This document shows positions 1 through 10,273 of a DNA stretch of 64,000 nucleotides, in pieces; position 1 is the stretch's first letter; each line of letters begins with the position of its first letter. The notes below the pieces were generated by a model. The model did not search any database. It saw only the letters and a program-made list of their open reading frames with translations, and was not told where the DNA came from. The stretch spans positions 579,072 through 643,071 of the forward strand of contig NW_006768780.1 in NCBI RefSeq assembly GCF_000204055.1, in the 5' to 3' direction. Source of the DNA: Melampsora larici-populina 98AG31. Taxonomy: Eukaryota > Basidiomycota > Pucciniomycetes > Pucciniales > Melampsoraceae. The translations under genes were made by a program, and so were the position numbers.

Positions 1-453
1 TACATGGGATTGTATCCCATATCCGTAACCACCATTTTAAATTCAAAGTATTTTCAACCCAGCGTTTATCATATTATCAGAGTACAGTGGTTTCAGTATC
101 TTATTGAATAGTTTGTTTTTTTGTTTGTTTATCAATGGAAAGTGCAGAATTTCATACACATCTGTACAGATAGCTCTCAAAGAGCACCGTCCAAATTGGG
201 GTGGTGGCTTCCTTCGAACACATCTCATCCTAAGAAGAGCATTGGGTGATAAAATTGATACACACTTGGAACGTTGGGTAAACAACAAAAGAGATAGGGA
301 AGCACGACAAACAAGGCCTATTTGTGTTTTTGAAAGATCTCATCTTGATGCTTGACAAAAGGTTAAAACTTCCAAGACTGCACAGGAAAAAAAGGAAGGT
401 GGATGTTGTTGATCACACGCTCTGATGCATAATCCAATGGTGTCTCTGACTTT
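1..453. other. Non-coding stretch, no gene seen
   Basis: No reading frame here has splice signals, a recognisable domain or coding-like composition. It runs directly into the first CACTG-ended element. Confidence 0.5.
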
Positions 454-713
454 CACTGCCAGCATTAAAGAGGTTCCCAGATGGGAATATGGGTTGTAGG
501 AATCAGACAGCCTTTGTGACTACATATATCACAATGGTGTCNNNNNNNNNNNNNNNNNNNNNNNNNNNNNNNNNNNNNNNNNNNNNNNNNNNNNNNNNNN
601 NNNNNNNNNNNNNNNNNNNNNNNNNNNNNNNNNNNNNNNNNTTAACCGGGGTCGTCGCATTCCACCGGAATAAGAATGGCACCCATCTGGGAATTTCTTT
701 AATGTGGGCAGTG
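454..713. mobile_element. CACTG-ended MITE, copy 1 (interrupted by assembly gap)
   Basis: The left end reads CACTGCCAGCATTAAAGAGG (454-473). The right end, on the other strand, reads CACTGCCCACATTAAAGAAA. The match continues through TTCCCAGATGGG, giving inverted ends of about 32 bp. The 3-bp direct repeat TTT flanks it (451-453 and 714-716). CACTA/CACTG ends with 3-bp target duplications are typical of the CMC/EnSpm superfamily. No transposase is visible, so it is non-autonomous. Its true length is unknown because 100 N lie inside it. Confidence 0.85.
542..641. other. Assembly gap (100 N)
   Basis: Exactly 100 unresolved bases, the usual placeholder for a gap of unknown size. It lies inside the inverted-repeat element, a plausible reason for assembly failure. 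Confidence 0.99.
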
Positions 714-797
714 TTTCAGATTGTAGAAATCATTTATGTCTTTCAATCTTTCACTTGTTTTGAGTGCGTTCATTTGAAATATAAGAATGAGTAGCAC

Positions 798-817
798 AAT
801 TGGGCGGCGGGCGCCGC
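798..817. repeat. 20-bp GC-rich motif, copy 1
   Basis: The 20-mer AATTGGGCGGCGGGCGCCGC occurs here and again at 7881-7900, in the same orientation, in AT-rich surroundings on opposite sides of the LTR retrotransposon. Flanking bases differ. It contains a GCGGCG/CGCCGC partial palindrome. It may be the end of a dispersed repeat; its function is not known. Confidence 0.6.
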
Positions 818-990
818 GCTGACATTTTTTGTCACAACCTGAAGAACAACTGTGGGGTGTCTCTATAGATATTTTGAGGATTTGGTGCGCTCCCAGGTGC
901 ACCTGAACTTTGACACATCTCATTTGTGCATTTTGTGACACACCCTGAATGACTGCATGGTGAACATTGTGTAAATTATAGTATATCCTG

Positions 991-1042
991 CCCTAAGCCT
1001 AACCCCTAAGCCTAAGCCTAACCCCTAACTCCTAACCCTAAC
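991..1042. repeat. Interstitial telomere-like repeat block
   Basis: About 52 bp of CCCTAA-type repeats (CCCTAAGCCTAACCCCTAAG and continuing with CCTAACTCC and CCTAACCCTAAC variants). TTAGGG/CCCTAA is the usual telomere repeat of filamentous fungi, so this is a short degenerate internal telomeric tract rather than a chromosome end, because unique sequence continues on both sides. Confidence 0.8.
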
Positions 1043-1252
1043 AGTTCCTGACCAGTTTTCCTTCTTCAGTCTCATCAGCAATTTGAGGTTTTCATATGTC
1101 TTCATCATTTTTCCTGGTGTGACAAAATTAAAAATTGCCAATCAATGATGCAAAATGATAGTCATTTTGTGTTTCATAGCTATCTTGCAATGGTTTTCTC
1201 ATTATTGCAATACCATAGCATCACCTCTCAAGCTCCTATTTTCACTACATAT

Positions 1253-1423
1253 TGTTATGACCTTACTTGTATAAGGCTTACCTGTTGTATGCTTATACTG
1301 TACCATCTAGACTTCTTGTGATGCGTAGAGCAGGGACTCTTTTCCTTACTTAGCAATCTAACTACAATACCTGAAGGCCCTTTCTATCTCTTGCATCTTG
1401 TCCCATCAAGCCAAGTCCTATCA
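1253..1423 (+). repeat. 5' LTR
   Basis: 171 bp, starts TG and ends CA, and matches 7076-7246 without visible difference. The stretch at 1348-1357 (ACTTAGCAAT) is the reverse complement of the sequence just inside the LTR, which suggests where the RNA may start if the element self-primes. Confidence 0.95.
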
Positions 1424-1424
1424 T

Positions 1425-1434
1425 ATTGCTAAGT
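1425..1434 (+). promoter_or_regulatory. Putative self-complementary primer-binding site
   Basis: ATTGCTAAGT begins one base after the 5' LTR and is perfectly complementary to ACTTAGCAAT at 1348-1357 in the LTR. I see no TGG-type tRNA 3'-end complement here. In the Tf1/sushi group of chromoviruses the RNA 5' end folds back onto a site beside the LTR to prime minus-strand synthesis; the arrangement here fits that model. Confidence 0.65.
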
Positions 1435-1812
1435 CTTAGAAACACTCAGGATCCAAGAGAAGAAAGAAAACGAAGAAAGAAGAAATTTAAAGTTGCAAAG
1501 TTTAAAGACAAGAAGAAGAAAAAAAAAAAAGAAAGAAACACGAAGAATAAGAAGATTTAAAGCTTAAAAGAAAGAAAAAGAAGGTTTCAAAAAAGAAAAC
1601 AGTAGATCAAAGTTAATTAAAGTAGTGACAAGTTCAGATTCGAGATCTCCCCGCATCATACAGCGAGCCTGCATCAAACTTTGAATCGATACACAAACCT
1701 TATTCCCTCGAATCCCCTCGATTAACCACCCAACACGCCGGAATTCGGTTTACCCGTTAGTCCTAGTAGTTCAGGACCTAGTGAAAGGTTTGAAGACGTA
1801 GAAGATACTATA

Positions 1813-2868
1813 ATGGAGGTTAATGTAGCTGAATTGATGAAAAGAATGGACGAGATGAATGTGAAATTAGAAGAAGAAAGCAGGTTAAGACAAGAAGCAG
1901 AAAGAAGATGGTTTGAGTTGAAAGAAAGTGTTGAAAAGAATAATTCCAATGCACCATTACAACCTACAACCGCTCCAACTCCAAACCCGAATCAACTACA
2001 ATCCCAAGTCAAACCTCCCAAAATCGCGACACCCAACAAGTTTGATGGAGCAAAAGGCCAAAAGGCCGAAGTATTTGTGAACCAGATAAGCTTATATATG
2101 CAGATGAATGCCTCAAGTTTCATAAATGAGCAAGCTCAAGTTGCTTTTGCATTATCTTACATGGATGGGAAGGCTAGTCTATGGGGTCAATCTTTAACTG
2201 ATCAACTTCTGGACTCGGAAAGAATGCGACTGGTAACTTGGAAGAAGTTCATAGAATCCTTCAAAGCCACATTCTTTGATACAGAAAGAATCACCAAGGC
2301 CGAGAGAGAGATACGAGCGTTACGTCAAACTCGATCGGTTACCGATTACTGGATAAAGTTCTCCGAGTTGTCTCTAATTGTTAAATGGCCCGATACTGTA
2401 CTCATCTCTCAATTCAAGCAGGGGTTAAAAGGAGAAATTAGGGTTCATATGGTTAGAGATGTTTTTGAGGAAGTAGAGGAGATGGCTAAATTAGCAATCA
2501 AGATCGATAATGAAGTTAACGAACGTAACTCAGAATTGACTCACCAGACTCAAACCTCTGCATCGATTCCTATAACATCATCGACTTCTCTTGACCCCGA
2601 TGCGATGGACTGCTCAGCTTATAGGTTGAACATCACGAGTGAGGAGTATAAGCGAAGAGGTGCAATTGGAGCTTGTTATCATTGTGGTAAAGTTGATCAT
2701 TACATTGGAGATTGTCCTGATAAAAGAAGACAAAGTAATAGGGGAGGTTGGCGAGGAAGAGGTAGAGGAGGATTTAGATCAAAGTTTGCTGAGGTTGATA
2801 GTGTAAAGGATGAGTTGAAGAGTGAAGGAAGGTCTGAAGAATCAAAAAATGGAGATGCTCGGGAGTGA
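1813..2868 (+). CDS. gag: Gag polyprotein of Ty3/gypsy element
   Basis: This 351-residue protein forms the retrotransposon's cytoplasmic particle and packages its RNA. It opens with a charged coiled-coil-like stretch (residues 1-45), followed by a proline/glutamine-rich linker. The capsid-like core (about 70-240) contains the LSYMDGKASLWGQSL type segment of Ty3/gypsy Gag. Near residue 295 is one CCHC zinc knuckle (CYHCGKVDHYIGDC), then an RGG-rich basic tail. The ATG at 1813 is the first in frame downstream of a long purine-rich leader. The gag stop at 2866-2868 overlaps the region where pol opens in the -1 frame. Intact, with no internal stop. Confidence 0.93.
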   Translation: MEVNVAELMKRMDEMNVKLEEESRLRQEAERRWFELKESVEKNNSNAPLQPTTAPTPNPNQLQSQVKPPKIATPNKFDGAKGQKAEVFVNQISLYMQMNASSFINEQAQVAFALSYMDGKASLWGQSLTDQLLDSERMRLVTWKKFIESFKATFFDTERITKAEREIRALRQTRSVTDYWIKFSELSLIVKWPDTVLISQFKQGLKGEIRVHMVRDVFEEVEEMAKLAIKIDNEVNERNSELTHQTQTSASIPITSSTSLDPDAMDCSAYRLNITSEEYKRRGAIGACYHCGKVDHYIGDCPDKRRQSNRGGWRGRGRGGFRSKFAEVDSVKDELKSEGRSEESKNGDARE

Positions 2869-2888
2869 AGGTTGTGCCTCCCCCGAGC
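2844..2888 (+). promoter_or_regulatory. Predicted -1 ribosomal frameshift signal between gag and pol
   Basis: The heptamer A AAA AAT (2844-2850) is in the gag frame in the X XXY YYZ phase. A 6-nt spacer GGAGAT follows. Then comes a perfect 7-bp GC-rich stem: GCTCGGG (2857-2863) pairs with CCCGAGC (2882-2888). The gag stop lies in the loop. The last stop in the pol frame upstream is at 2835-2837, so a -1 slip is possible only in the short window where this heptamer lies. Everything is seen in the sequence; activity is inferred. Confidence 0.8.
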
Positions 2889-5800
2889 GGTAATGATTTA
2901 TCATCAGAAAATAGTATAATTAATGCACTTGAAATAAAAGATACAAGAATTATTGAAAGCATTACCATTTTCGATGTTAAAAGTGCCACAACCATAAACG
3001 CGAGAGCCCTGATCGACAGCGGAGCTACTCATGAAGCTATCAGTAAGACCTTCGTAGTAAAAAATCAACTTCAAACCGAGCCTTTAACCCAAGTCAGAAG
3101 TGTTACGGGCTTCAGTGGACATGAATCCAAAATCACGCACACTGGTGACTTTCATGTGAACTCCTGTGATACACCACCAACTACCTTTATTGTAACCGAC
3201 CTAAGAGACAAGTATGACATTATTTTAGGCATGCCATGGATCAAGAAGAACTATCAATTGATTGATTGCAAGAACAGCAAATTCAAGAATGAAGAACTTA
3301 CCATTGCGGCTGCCGATGCAGTGTCGTTGAAACCGAAACAAGCCTCGAGGAGTCCTGAGGAACTGCCAAAGAGGCACGCTAGGAATTTCAACGAGGGGGT
3401 GGAGTCTACGTGCTCATTCACACCCCCGCAATGTGAGTTCGATTTGACTTTATCATCCAAGATTGAAGAAGCAGCTGGCAAGCCAGCACACCTTCTAGAA
3501 AATTTACCAGAAATCGAGTCGATAAGGAAAGAAGAACCTGCAGCTGTGATAACCACAGTTTCGTCCAAGCCGACAACCACCTCGAAGACCCAACCTGGAG
3601 TGGAGCCTGAGAGGGATACTAGGCAAAGTGACGAGGGGGTTAAGTCGAGCAACGGCTTTCTAAAACCCCCGAAGAGTACGTGTACACCTTTAATTTCCAA
3701 CAGACGTAAAGAACAAGTGAACAAGCATTCTCACTCCATATTACAGATGAACTTCAAGAAACTGCGCGGGAGCTCACCACAATCGAACATCATTCTGGAT
3801 CAAATTCGACAATCCCAGCAACCAAGCCCAACAATGATACATGCACTCAAGACTTCGTGGAATCTCTCAGCAAAGATCGCCGCGGATAAAGCTAAGGAGA
3901 CTCCGCCGAAATCAGCAAAGGAACTTGTGCCTGAATGCTATCATGAGTATTTACATATGTTCGAGAAGGCAAATTCAGATGTGTTACCTCCTCACAGGCC
4001 ATACGACTTCCGGGTAGACCTTGTTCCAGGAGCAACTCCTCAGGCCGGACGAGTGATTCCCCTATCGCCAAAAGAAAGTGAAGTCTTAAATGAAATGATA
4101 ACTAAGGGTTTGGCAAATGGCACTATAAGACGCACTACATCTCCTTGGGCGGCTCCAGTTCTATTCACCGGAAAAAAGGACGGCAATCTAAGACCTTGCT
4201 TTGATTATAGAAAGCTGAATGCTGTAACTGTTAAGAACAAATACCCTCTTCCCTTAACAATGGAACTAGTTGATAGCTTACTCAATGCTGACGAATTCAC
4301 CAGCTTGGACATGCGGAACGGACATAACAATCTTCGGGTACAAGAAGGAGACGAAGCAAAATTAGCATTCATCTGTAAGGCTGGACAATTTGAACCACTT
4401 ACAATGCCTTTTGGTCCAACAGGTGCTCCGGGCTTCTTTCAATTTTTTATACAAGATATACTGAAGAATCACATAGGACGCAATGTTGCGGCATATCAGG
4501 ATGATATACTCATTTATACTGGCCCTGGAGAAGATCATAAGACAGTGGTCAAAGAAGTATTGAACATCCTGAAGGCTCAAAATGTTTGGCTTAAACCCGA
4601 AAAGTGCAAGTTCTCAAAGAAAGAAATCTCTTACTTAGGTTTAATCATTTCAAAAAATCAGATTAAAATGGATGCAAGCAAGGTGAAAGCGGTCAAGGAT
4701 TGGCCAGTTCCAAAGAACCTATCCGACACTCAGACCTTTTTAGGATTCGCCAATTTTTACAGAAGATTTATAAATCAATTTTCCAAAGTTGCACGACCAT
4801 TGAATGAATTGTCCAAGAAAGATGTTGAATTTACATGGAATGAGGAACGAAATCAAGCGTTTGAAGCACTCAAGACGGCCTTCACCACGGCACCGGTACT
4901 CAAAATAGCAGACCCATACAAACCATTTGTATTGGAATGCGACTGCTCGGATTACGCATTAGGAGCAGTTCTCTCACAAGTATCTAATGACGATGGCGAA
5001 CTTCACCCCATTGCTTACTTATCACGATCCTTGATTCAAGCAGAGCGCAACTATGAGATCTTCGATAAAGAACTCTTGGCGGTAGTGGCGTCCTTCAAGG
5101 AATGGCGTCAGTACCTTGAAGGTAACCCACACCGGCTCAATGTTATAGTGTACACTGATCACAAAAACTTGCAATCCCTCATGACAACCAAGGAACTTAC
5201 AAGACGACAGGCGCGCTGGGCCGAAACTCTGGGCATGTTCAACTTTGAGATACGTTTTCGACCTGGTAAACAGTCAACTAAGCCAGATGCATTGTCGCGC
5301 AGGCCAGACTTTGCACCTGCTGAAGGAACCAAACTGACATTTGGACAGTTATTAAAACCCGAAAATTTACCGGCCGACGCATTCTTGAATGAGCTAGAAA
5401 TTGCTGAAATGTGGTTTGAAAATGATGATCTATTTGAAGAGAGTGAAGAAGATAGACTAAACGAAGAAGAGCAAATGGAACCAAACCGTCAAATATTACG
5501 AGATTCAGATTTAATCGAACTAATCAAAGAGAAAGCAGGAGGCGATGAACACATCAAGGAATTGATCAGGCTGTGCGAAGAAATGCCAAACTCGAAACAT
5601 CTACAAGGATACCAAGTGGAGAATGGAATTTTATATTTCAAAAACAAAATCGTTGTACCATGTGATACTGATCTAAAGGTTCAAATCTTGCGTTCTAGAC
5701 ATGACAGCAAGCTGGCTGGGCACCCAGGACGAATGAGAACGCTAGCTCTGATTAAACGAGCCTATCACTGGCCGTCGATGAAGGCCTTCGTCAACAAATA

Positions 5801-6980
5801 TGTGGACGGTTGTCAATCATGCCAAAGAGTGAAGGCTCGAACCAAGAAACCGTTTGGATCATTGCAACCATTGCCTATTCCTGAAGGACCGTGGCTCGAT
5901 ATCTGTTATGACTTGATTACGGACTTGCCAGAATCAGGAGGGTATGATAGTATTCTCACTGTGGTCGACCGACTAACAAAAATGGCTCATTTCATAGCCT
6001 GCAAGAAAAGCATGACCTCAAAAGAACTAGCTGACTTGATGATTCGAGAAGTTTGGAGACTACATGGCACCCCAAGAACGATAACGTCGGATCGAGGAAA
6101 CATTTTCATTTCCAGAATAACAAAAGACTTCCATAAACGATTGGGGATCAAAACACAGTCTTCAACCGCTTATCATCCGCAAACTGACGGGCAGTCGGAA
6201 ATCACAAACAAGGCGGTGGAACTGTTTATTTGACACTTCACCTCTTATAAGCAAGATGACTGGTTTGACCTGCTACCATTTGCAGAGTTTTCATATAACA
6301 ATAATGAACATGTTGCAATAGGAATATCACCATTCAAGGCTAACTATGGGTTTGATGTGAATTTCACAGATGTTCCTGCGAGCACGCAATGTGTACCACT
6401 AGTAGAAAACCAATTGGAGCAGATCTAGATGGTGCAAAGAGAATTAAAGGATACGATGAACTTAACGCAAGAAGAAATGAAGAAACAACATGACCAAAAA
6501 GTAAACAACACACCGTCGTGGGAGAAGGGAGACAAAGTTTGGCTGAATAGCAAACACATGTCAACGTCAAGACCCACTGTTAAGTTTTCACATCGTTGGA
6601 TGGGACCATTTGTAATTTCCGCACGAGTTTCAACTAACGCTTATAGACTTGAACTACCCAAATCCATGAGCAAAATACATCCTGTCTTTCATGTTAACTT
6701 ATTACGGAAGTATGATCCAAGCTCAATTAAAGGACAAGAAGCAACCCCGGCACCTGCAGTAATAATCAATGAAAATGAAGAATTCGAAGTTAATGAAGTA
6801 TTGGATAAGAGAAAGAAAGGCAAGAATGTAGAATATTTAATTAACTGGAAAGGGTACGGAGAAGAACACGATTCGTGGGAACCGTCAAGCAACCTTCAAA
6901 ATGCTCAAGAACTAGTGAATGAATTTAATCAAAAATATCCTCAAGCTGAAGTAAGATATAGAAGGTCAAGGAGAAAGTAG
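2865..6980 (+). pseudogene. pol: Pol polyprotein (PR-RT-RNaseH-IN-chromodomain), two nonsense stops
   Basis: Pol makes DNA from the element RNA and inserts it. The frame opens after gag by a -1 shift; the nominal 2865 codon is GTG, so an independent start is unlikely. In order: aspartic protease (LIDSGATH, near residue 50); reverse transcriptase with active site YQDD at residues 544-547, where YLDD or YVDD is commoner; RNase H (CDCSDYALGAVLSQ); integrase zinc finger (HPGR...CQSCQR); integrase core ending TAYHPQTDGQSE. A chromodomain (FEVNEVLDKRKKGKN to GYGEEHDSWEPSSN) lies near the C-terminus. In-frame stops TGA at 6231 and TAG at 6426 split off the integrase tail and chromodomain; the same frame resumes after each, and both are consistent with single C-to-T changes. 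Confidence 0.93.
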
Positions 6981-7062
6981 AGAGGGTGAGGCTTTTTCCC
7001 AATGGGTTTTTTAATGCCAACCCGTGGAAAGATGCTGGCCTGCAAGAGGAGGTCGAGACATT

Positions 7063-7072
7063 AAAGGGGGAG
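7063..7072 (+). promoter_or_regulatory. Polypurine tract of the LTR element
   Basis: AAAGGGGGAG lies three bases upstream of the 3' LTR, the usual position for the plus-strand primer of reverse transcription. Confidence 0.85.
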
Positions 7073-7075
7073 TGG

Positions 7076-7246
7076 TGTTATGACCTTACTTGTATAAGGC
7101 TTACCTGTTGTATGCTTATACTGTACCATCTAGACTTCTTGTGATGCGTAGAGCAGGGACTCTTTTCCTTACTTAGCAATCTAACTACAATACCTGAAGG
7201 CCCTTTCTATCTCTTGCATCTTGTCCCATCAAGCCAAGTCCTATCA
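7076..7246 (+). repeat. 3' LTR
   Basis: Same length (171 bp) and apparently same sequence as 1253-1423, ending CTATCA, followed by the target duplication CATAT. Confidence 0.95.
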
Positions 7247-7251
7247 CATAT

Positions 7252-8388
7252 CTCACTCCAACCAGTTGAACTTTCAGTTCTTATCAGGGTATCAATGACC
7301 CATGTGAATTGATCAAAAGATACTAATTGTACAAAGTTTGATGATAGCAAACAATGATCAATGTAGAAAGCAAGAGGTACAAGAAATATAATTGAAGGAA
7401 ATTTATAATTTGCATATATGTAGTAATACACATCATGTTTAGATGGGTACAGGTTTTCCTACAGGAGGCAACTATTGAAAACAATATTGTGTATCATTTG
7501 ATTCAATCCAATAAGAGCTCCGGGATCAAAATTAAAACATGACCTATTGAACTCAAAGCTTCAAACAGAAGAGCGCGAATTATAATGATAATCAAATTGA
7601 AGTACTTGTATAGATGTTCAGGACAATAAGTTCAGTCAACCTATAAGCTCATTCAAGCCTTTCAAAAAACAAAAAGAAGAGATCAATACAAAGATTGAAG
7701 AAAAGGAAATGAGTAGTATATGAGAAATATACCTTCTTGACATGATGATAAATTGATCAAATAACCAACTCTTATCATGACTCAATTGAGTCAAATATTC
7801 TCCATTGAATATTATGGTCAAGAGCTTCTAAGAACAATATTGGGCCAATATGTGAGTTGATCATTCAATCTACACTAGCAAATTGGGCGGCGGGCGCCGC
7901 CATGTCACACTCTAAGCTCACTGGGAATTTTGAGTGTTTTGAATGCTTTGAAAAGCTATCCAAGTCACTCAAGTTGAGATATGATGCATTCTAAGTCAAA
8001 GAGCAGGATTTCAATGTCTGGGTATATACTCTGCAACAATCAGAAGGACTCTAATAAGTATGAACATATCAATTTTGGGGATGTGATATCATCACAACAT
8101 ATTTCAATTACGGGATACAAAGTAGAATCCGGGCATGTGCCCGGCTTTGTGTCCAGATTTTTCTTGGCAGTAAATTTGAATTCTGGTTTACTACAAAAAT
8201 GAATTAATTGTGAATTCATACATTGACCAAGTGATCTAAGCTCAATTCAACTCTGAAATGGGATATGCAGTTTTCAATAATTTAGTGTTTGACATAATCC
8301 ATTTTTAATGTATTGAAAATTCCAACAAATCATATAAAAGCTATGCTTACATCCAGCCTTTTTGATAATCATACTTTTGGAGATAAGG
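7252..8388. other. Non-coding AT-rich stretch
   Basis: No supported gene. It contains the second copy of the 20-bp GC-rich motif (7881-7900). The small frames here lack splice signals or recognisable domains. Confidence 0.5.
7881..7900. repeat. 20-bp GC-rich motif, copy 2
   Basis: Identical to 798-817, same orientation. Confidence 0.6.
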
Positions 8389-8390
8389 TA

Positions 8391-8634
8391 CAGCCTTTGT
8401 AAGATCTACTGGCAGATTTTTGAAAAGTTTTGTGGTCACCTGATATAACTTTTGAAGTCAAAAAATCCAAACTATATTACTTTCAGACTGAACTCTACTG
8501 TCCTGGTGCAGATGGGACCAATGGACAGTAGAGTTATCAATCTCAAAAAGGATTTTTTGAGTTTTTGATCTCCACATTGAATCTAGCAACAACACAACAC
8601 CCTCAAAATCTGCCAATAGAACTTACAATGGCTG
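8391..8634. mobile_element. Tc1/mariner-like palindromic MITE
   Basis: The left end CAGCCTTTGTAAGATCTACT matches, inverted, the right end at 8634 (AGTAGATCTTACAAAGGCTG with a few mismatches); the similarity runs about 33 bp. TA flanks both sides (8389-8390, 8635-8636). The centre holds a perfect 13-bp inverted repeat (AACTCTACTGTCC at 8491-8503 and its complement at 8523-8535). No coding capacity. Confidence 0.75.
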
Positions 8635-8636
8635 TA

Positions 8637-9905
8637 AAATGTACTCAAATGCAATAATCTAGAGATTTGAGGTGATTTCACATTCTTAATGTTGATTTGA
8701 GGATTTTAGTTCTGAATCAAGATTCCAATGTTGATCAAAGGTTGAAATTGATTATTTCTGACTCACTTTACACTCAAGAAGCTTCAACTTCTTTATATTG
8801 ATTTGACAACAATGAAAGATAGATAGATTTTTTTGTATTTTTGTTTAGTGATTTAAGTGTATTGAGTTGATTGAAAGTTTGAATTAAATAAATGTAAATT
8901 TGTAAATCCCCCCTTCCAAAAAAAACTCAGCATTCTGGCTCAATAAGACCGTAAATCTGTTTCTGTTTGAAGGCTGGGAATTACAACCTTACGTTTAGTT
9001 GACACACTGCAATTCAATTACCTCAAATCTTTCAAAATGAGGACAGCAGGCAAAGTGCGGGAGGGACATCTTTGTTCTTCATTACCATATGCTCTACTTA
9101 TACTGGAGGCTGAGCGTTCAAATCTCCCTGACTAATCCTCATCCACTATTACACATTTCCAGCTTCCATTCCCTCACATACATTAAGCTCAATCCAGCAC
9201 TCAGTGTAGCTATCAACATTCACTTATGACCTACATTGCTTCTTTTGGTGTCAATCAAGGTGAACCGCAATGTATACATGACCGCAAATCTATTCTTGCC
9301 TATGATCTATTTCTAATTACAGTTCTTGCCCCTTCCTTCAAATTCATTTTCACTACACCACACCAATGATTCCCTTTTCCATACGTAAACAATCATCATT
9401 CTCATCTAGACTCAAGCTGAAGGCTAATGTAAAATTGACCAGAAAACCATTTTAGCTTACGTTGTATTTCTAATTACAGCTGTCGTCTCTTATCAAAATG
9501 CACCTCCGCTATACAACACCAACGACCACATTCCACGTACATCAACCCACCGCTTATGCTCCATGCATCATTTCCTTTTCTATTTTTCTTTTTTCAAGGC
9601 ATTTTGTTACACGTCTGTGTTTGGTAATTTTCTTCTTCTTGTCTTCACCCTCTTGATTTCTATACCCTCAATATTTTTATAGGCACATCGGTTGCAAGCT
9701 GACCCATCCCTTCCATTCAACAAAAATTAAAGCATGACCAATCATAGTGCAATCTAACTCGTGACCTTGGAAAACTGCCTAGCTGATCATGATGAACCTA
9801 TGGGAGAAGATGTCAAATTGATCACGTCAGCGGTGTTTTCTTCAAAAGCACTTATCAGTTTAAGAAGTTCAAGTGGAAGAGGGCAATATACTGTTCTAAA
9901 GCTAA
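8637..9905. other. Non-coding stretch, nothing recognised
   Basis: AT-rich with no supported gene. A tRNA B-box-like string near 9115 lacks the rest of a tRNA. Confidence 0.4.
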
Positions 9906-10270
9906 GGGCCCGTTTGACTGGAACCCAATAACACCACCAAAGCCAAAAACCATTTTTGGGTCAAGACCGTTTTTTGATTTTTGTCAAAAACATTGGCGTT
10001 TGACAACTTCATTTGATCAAAAACTGTTTGATTTTGAAAAACAGCCTTGAGGCTGTTATTCAGGCCAAAAACTGTTTTTGCCCCTCAACTTGACTGGTGA
10101 TCAAGTGGTCACCAACAATAATTTCGATCTTTTGAAAATATTTTGGGTTGACTGTTTGGTAATTGAAAAACCCAATTTCAAGTTTTTCATTTTGCCCCTT
10201 CAAAAAAAGAAGGAAAAATGAAAAAGCGTTTTTCTGTAACGCTTTTTGGCTAAACCAGCCAAACAGGCCC
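9906..10270. mobile_element. PIF/Harbinger (Tourist-like) MITE, 365 bp
   Basis: Ends GGGCCCGTTTGACTGG (left) and, inverted, GGGCCTGTTTGGCTGG (right). The trinucleotide TAA is duplicated on both sides (9903-9905, 10271-10273). A TWA target duplication with GGG-starting ends is the PIF/Harbinger pattern. No transposase. Confidence 0.82.
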
Positions 10271-10273
10271 TAA

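Larger units (their letters stand above)
1253..7246 (+). mobile_element. Ty3/gypsy LTR retrotransposon (chromovirus), near-complete
   Basis: Two 171-bp LTRs (TGTTATG...CTATCA) flank a 5.65-kb interior carrying gag, protease, reverse transcriptase, RNase H, integrase and a C-terminal chromodomain, in that order. This is the Ty3/gypsy order, and the chromodomain makes it a chromovirus. Both LTRs look identical by eye and the element is flanked by the 5-bp duplication CATAT (1248-1252 and 7247-7251), so insertion is recent. The pol frame has two in-frame stops (6231 and 6426), so this copy cannot make its own complete integrase unless the stops are suppressed. Confidence 0.97.

Noticed and set aside
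3254..3724. 156-codon minus-strand frame inside pol
   Set aside because: Antisense shadow of the retrotransposon pol gene.
9050..9140. tRNA-like B-box (GTTCAAATC) near 9115
   Set aside because: No matching A box, acceptor stem or anticodon arm could be found at proper spacing.
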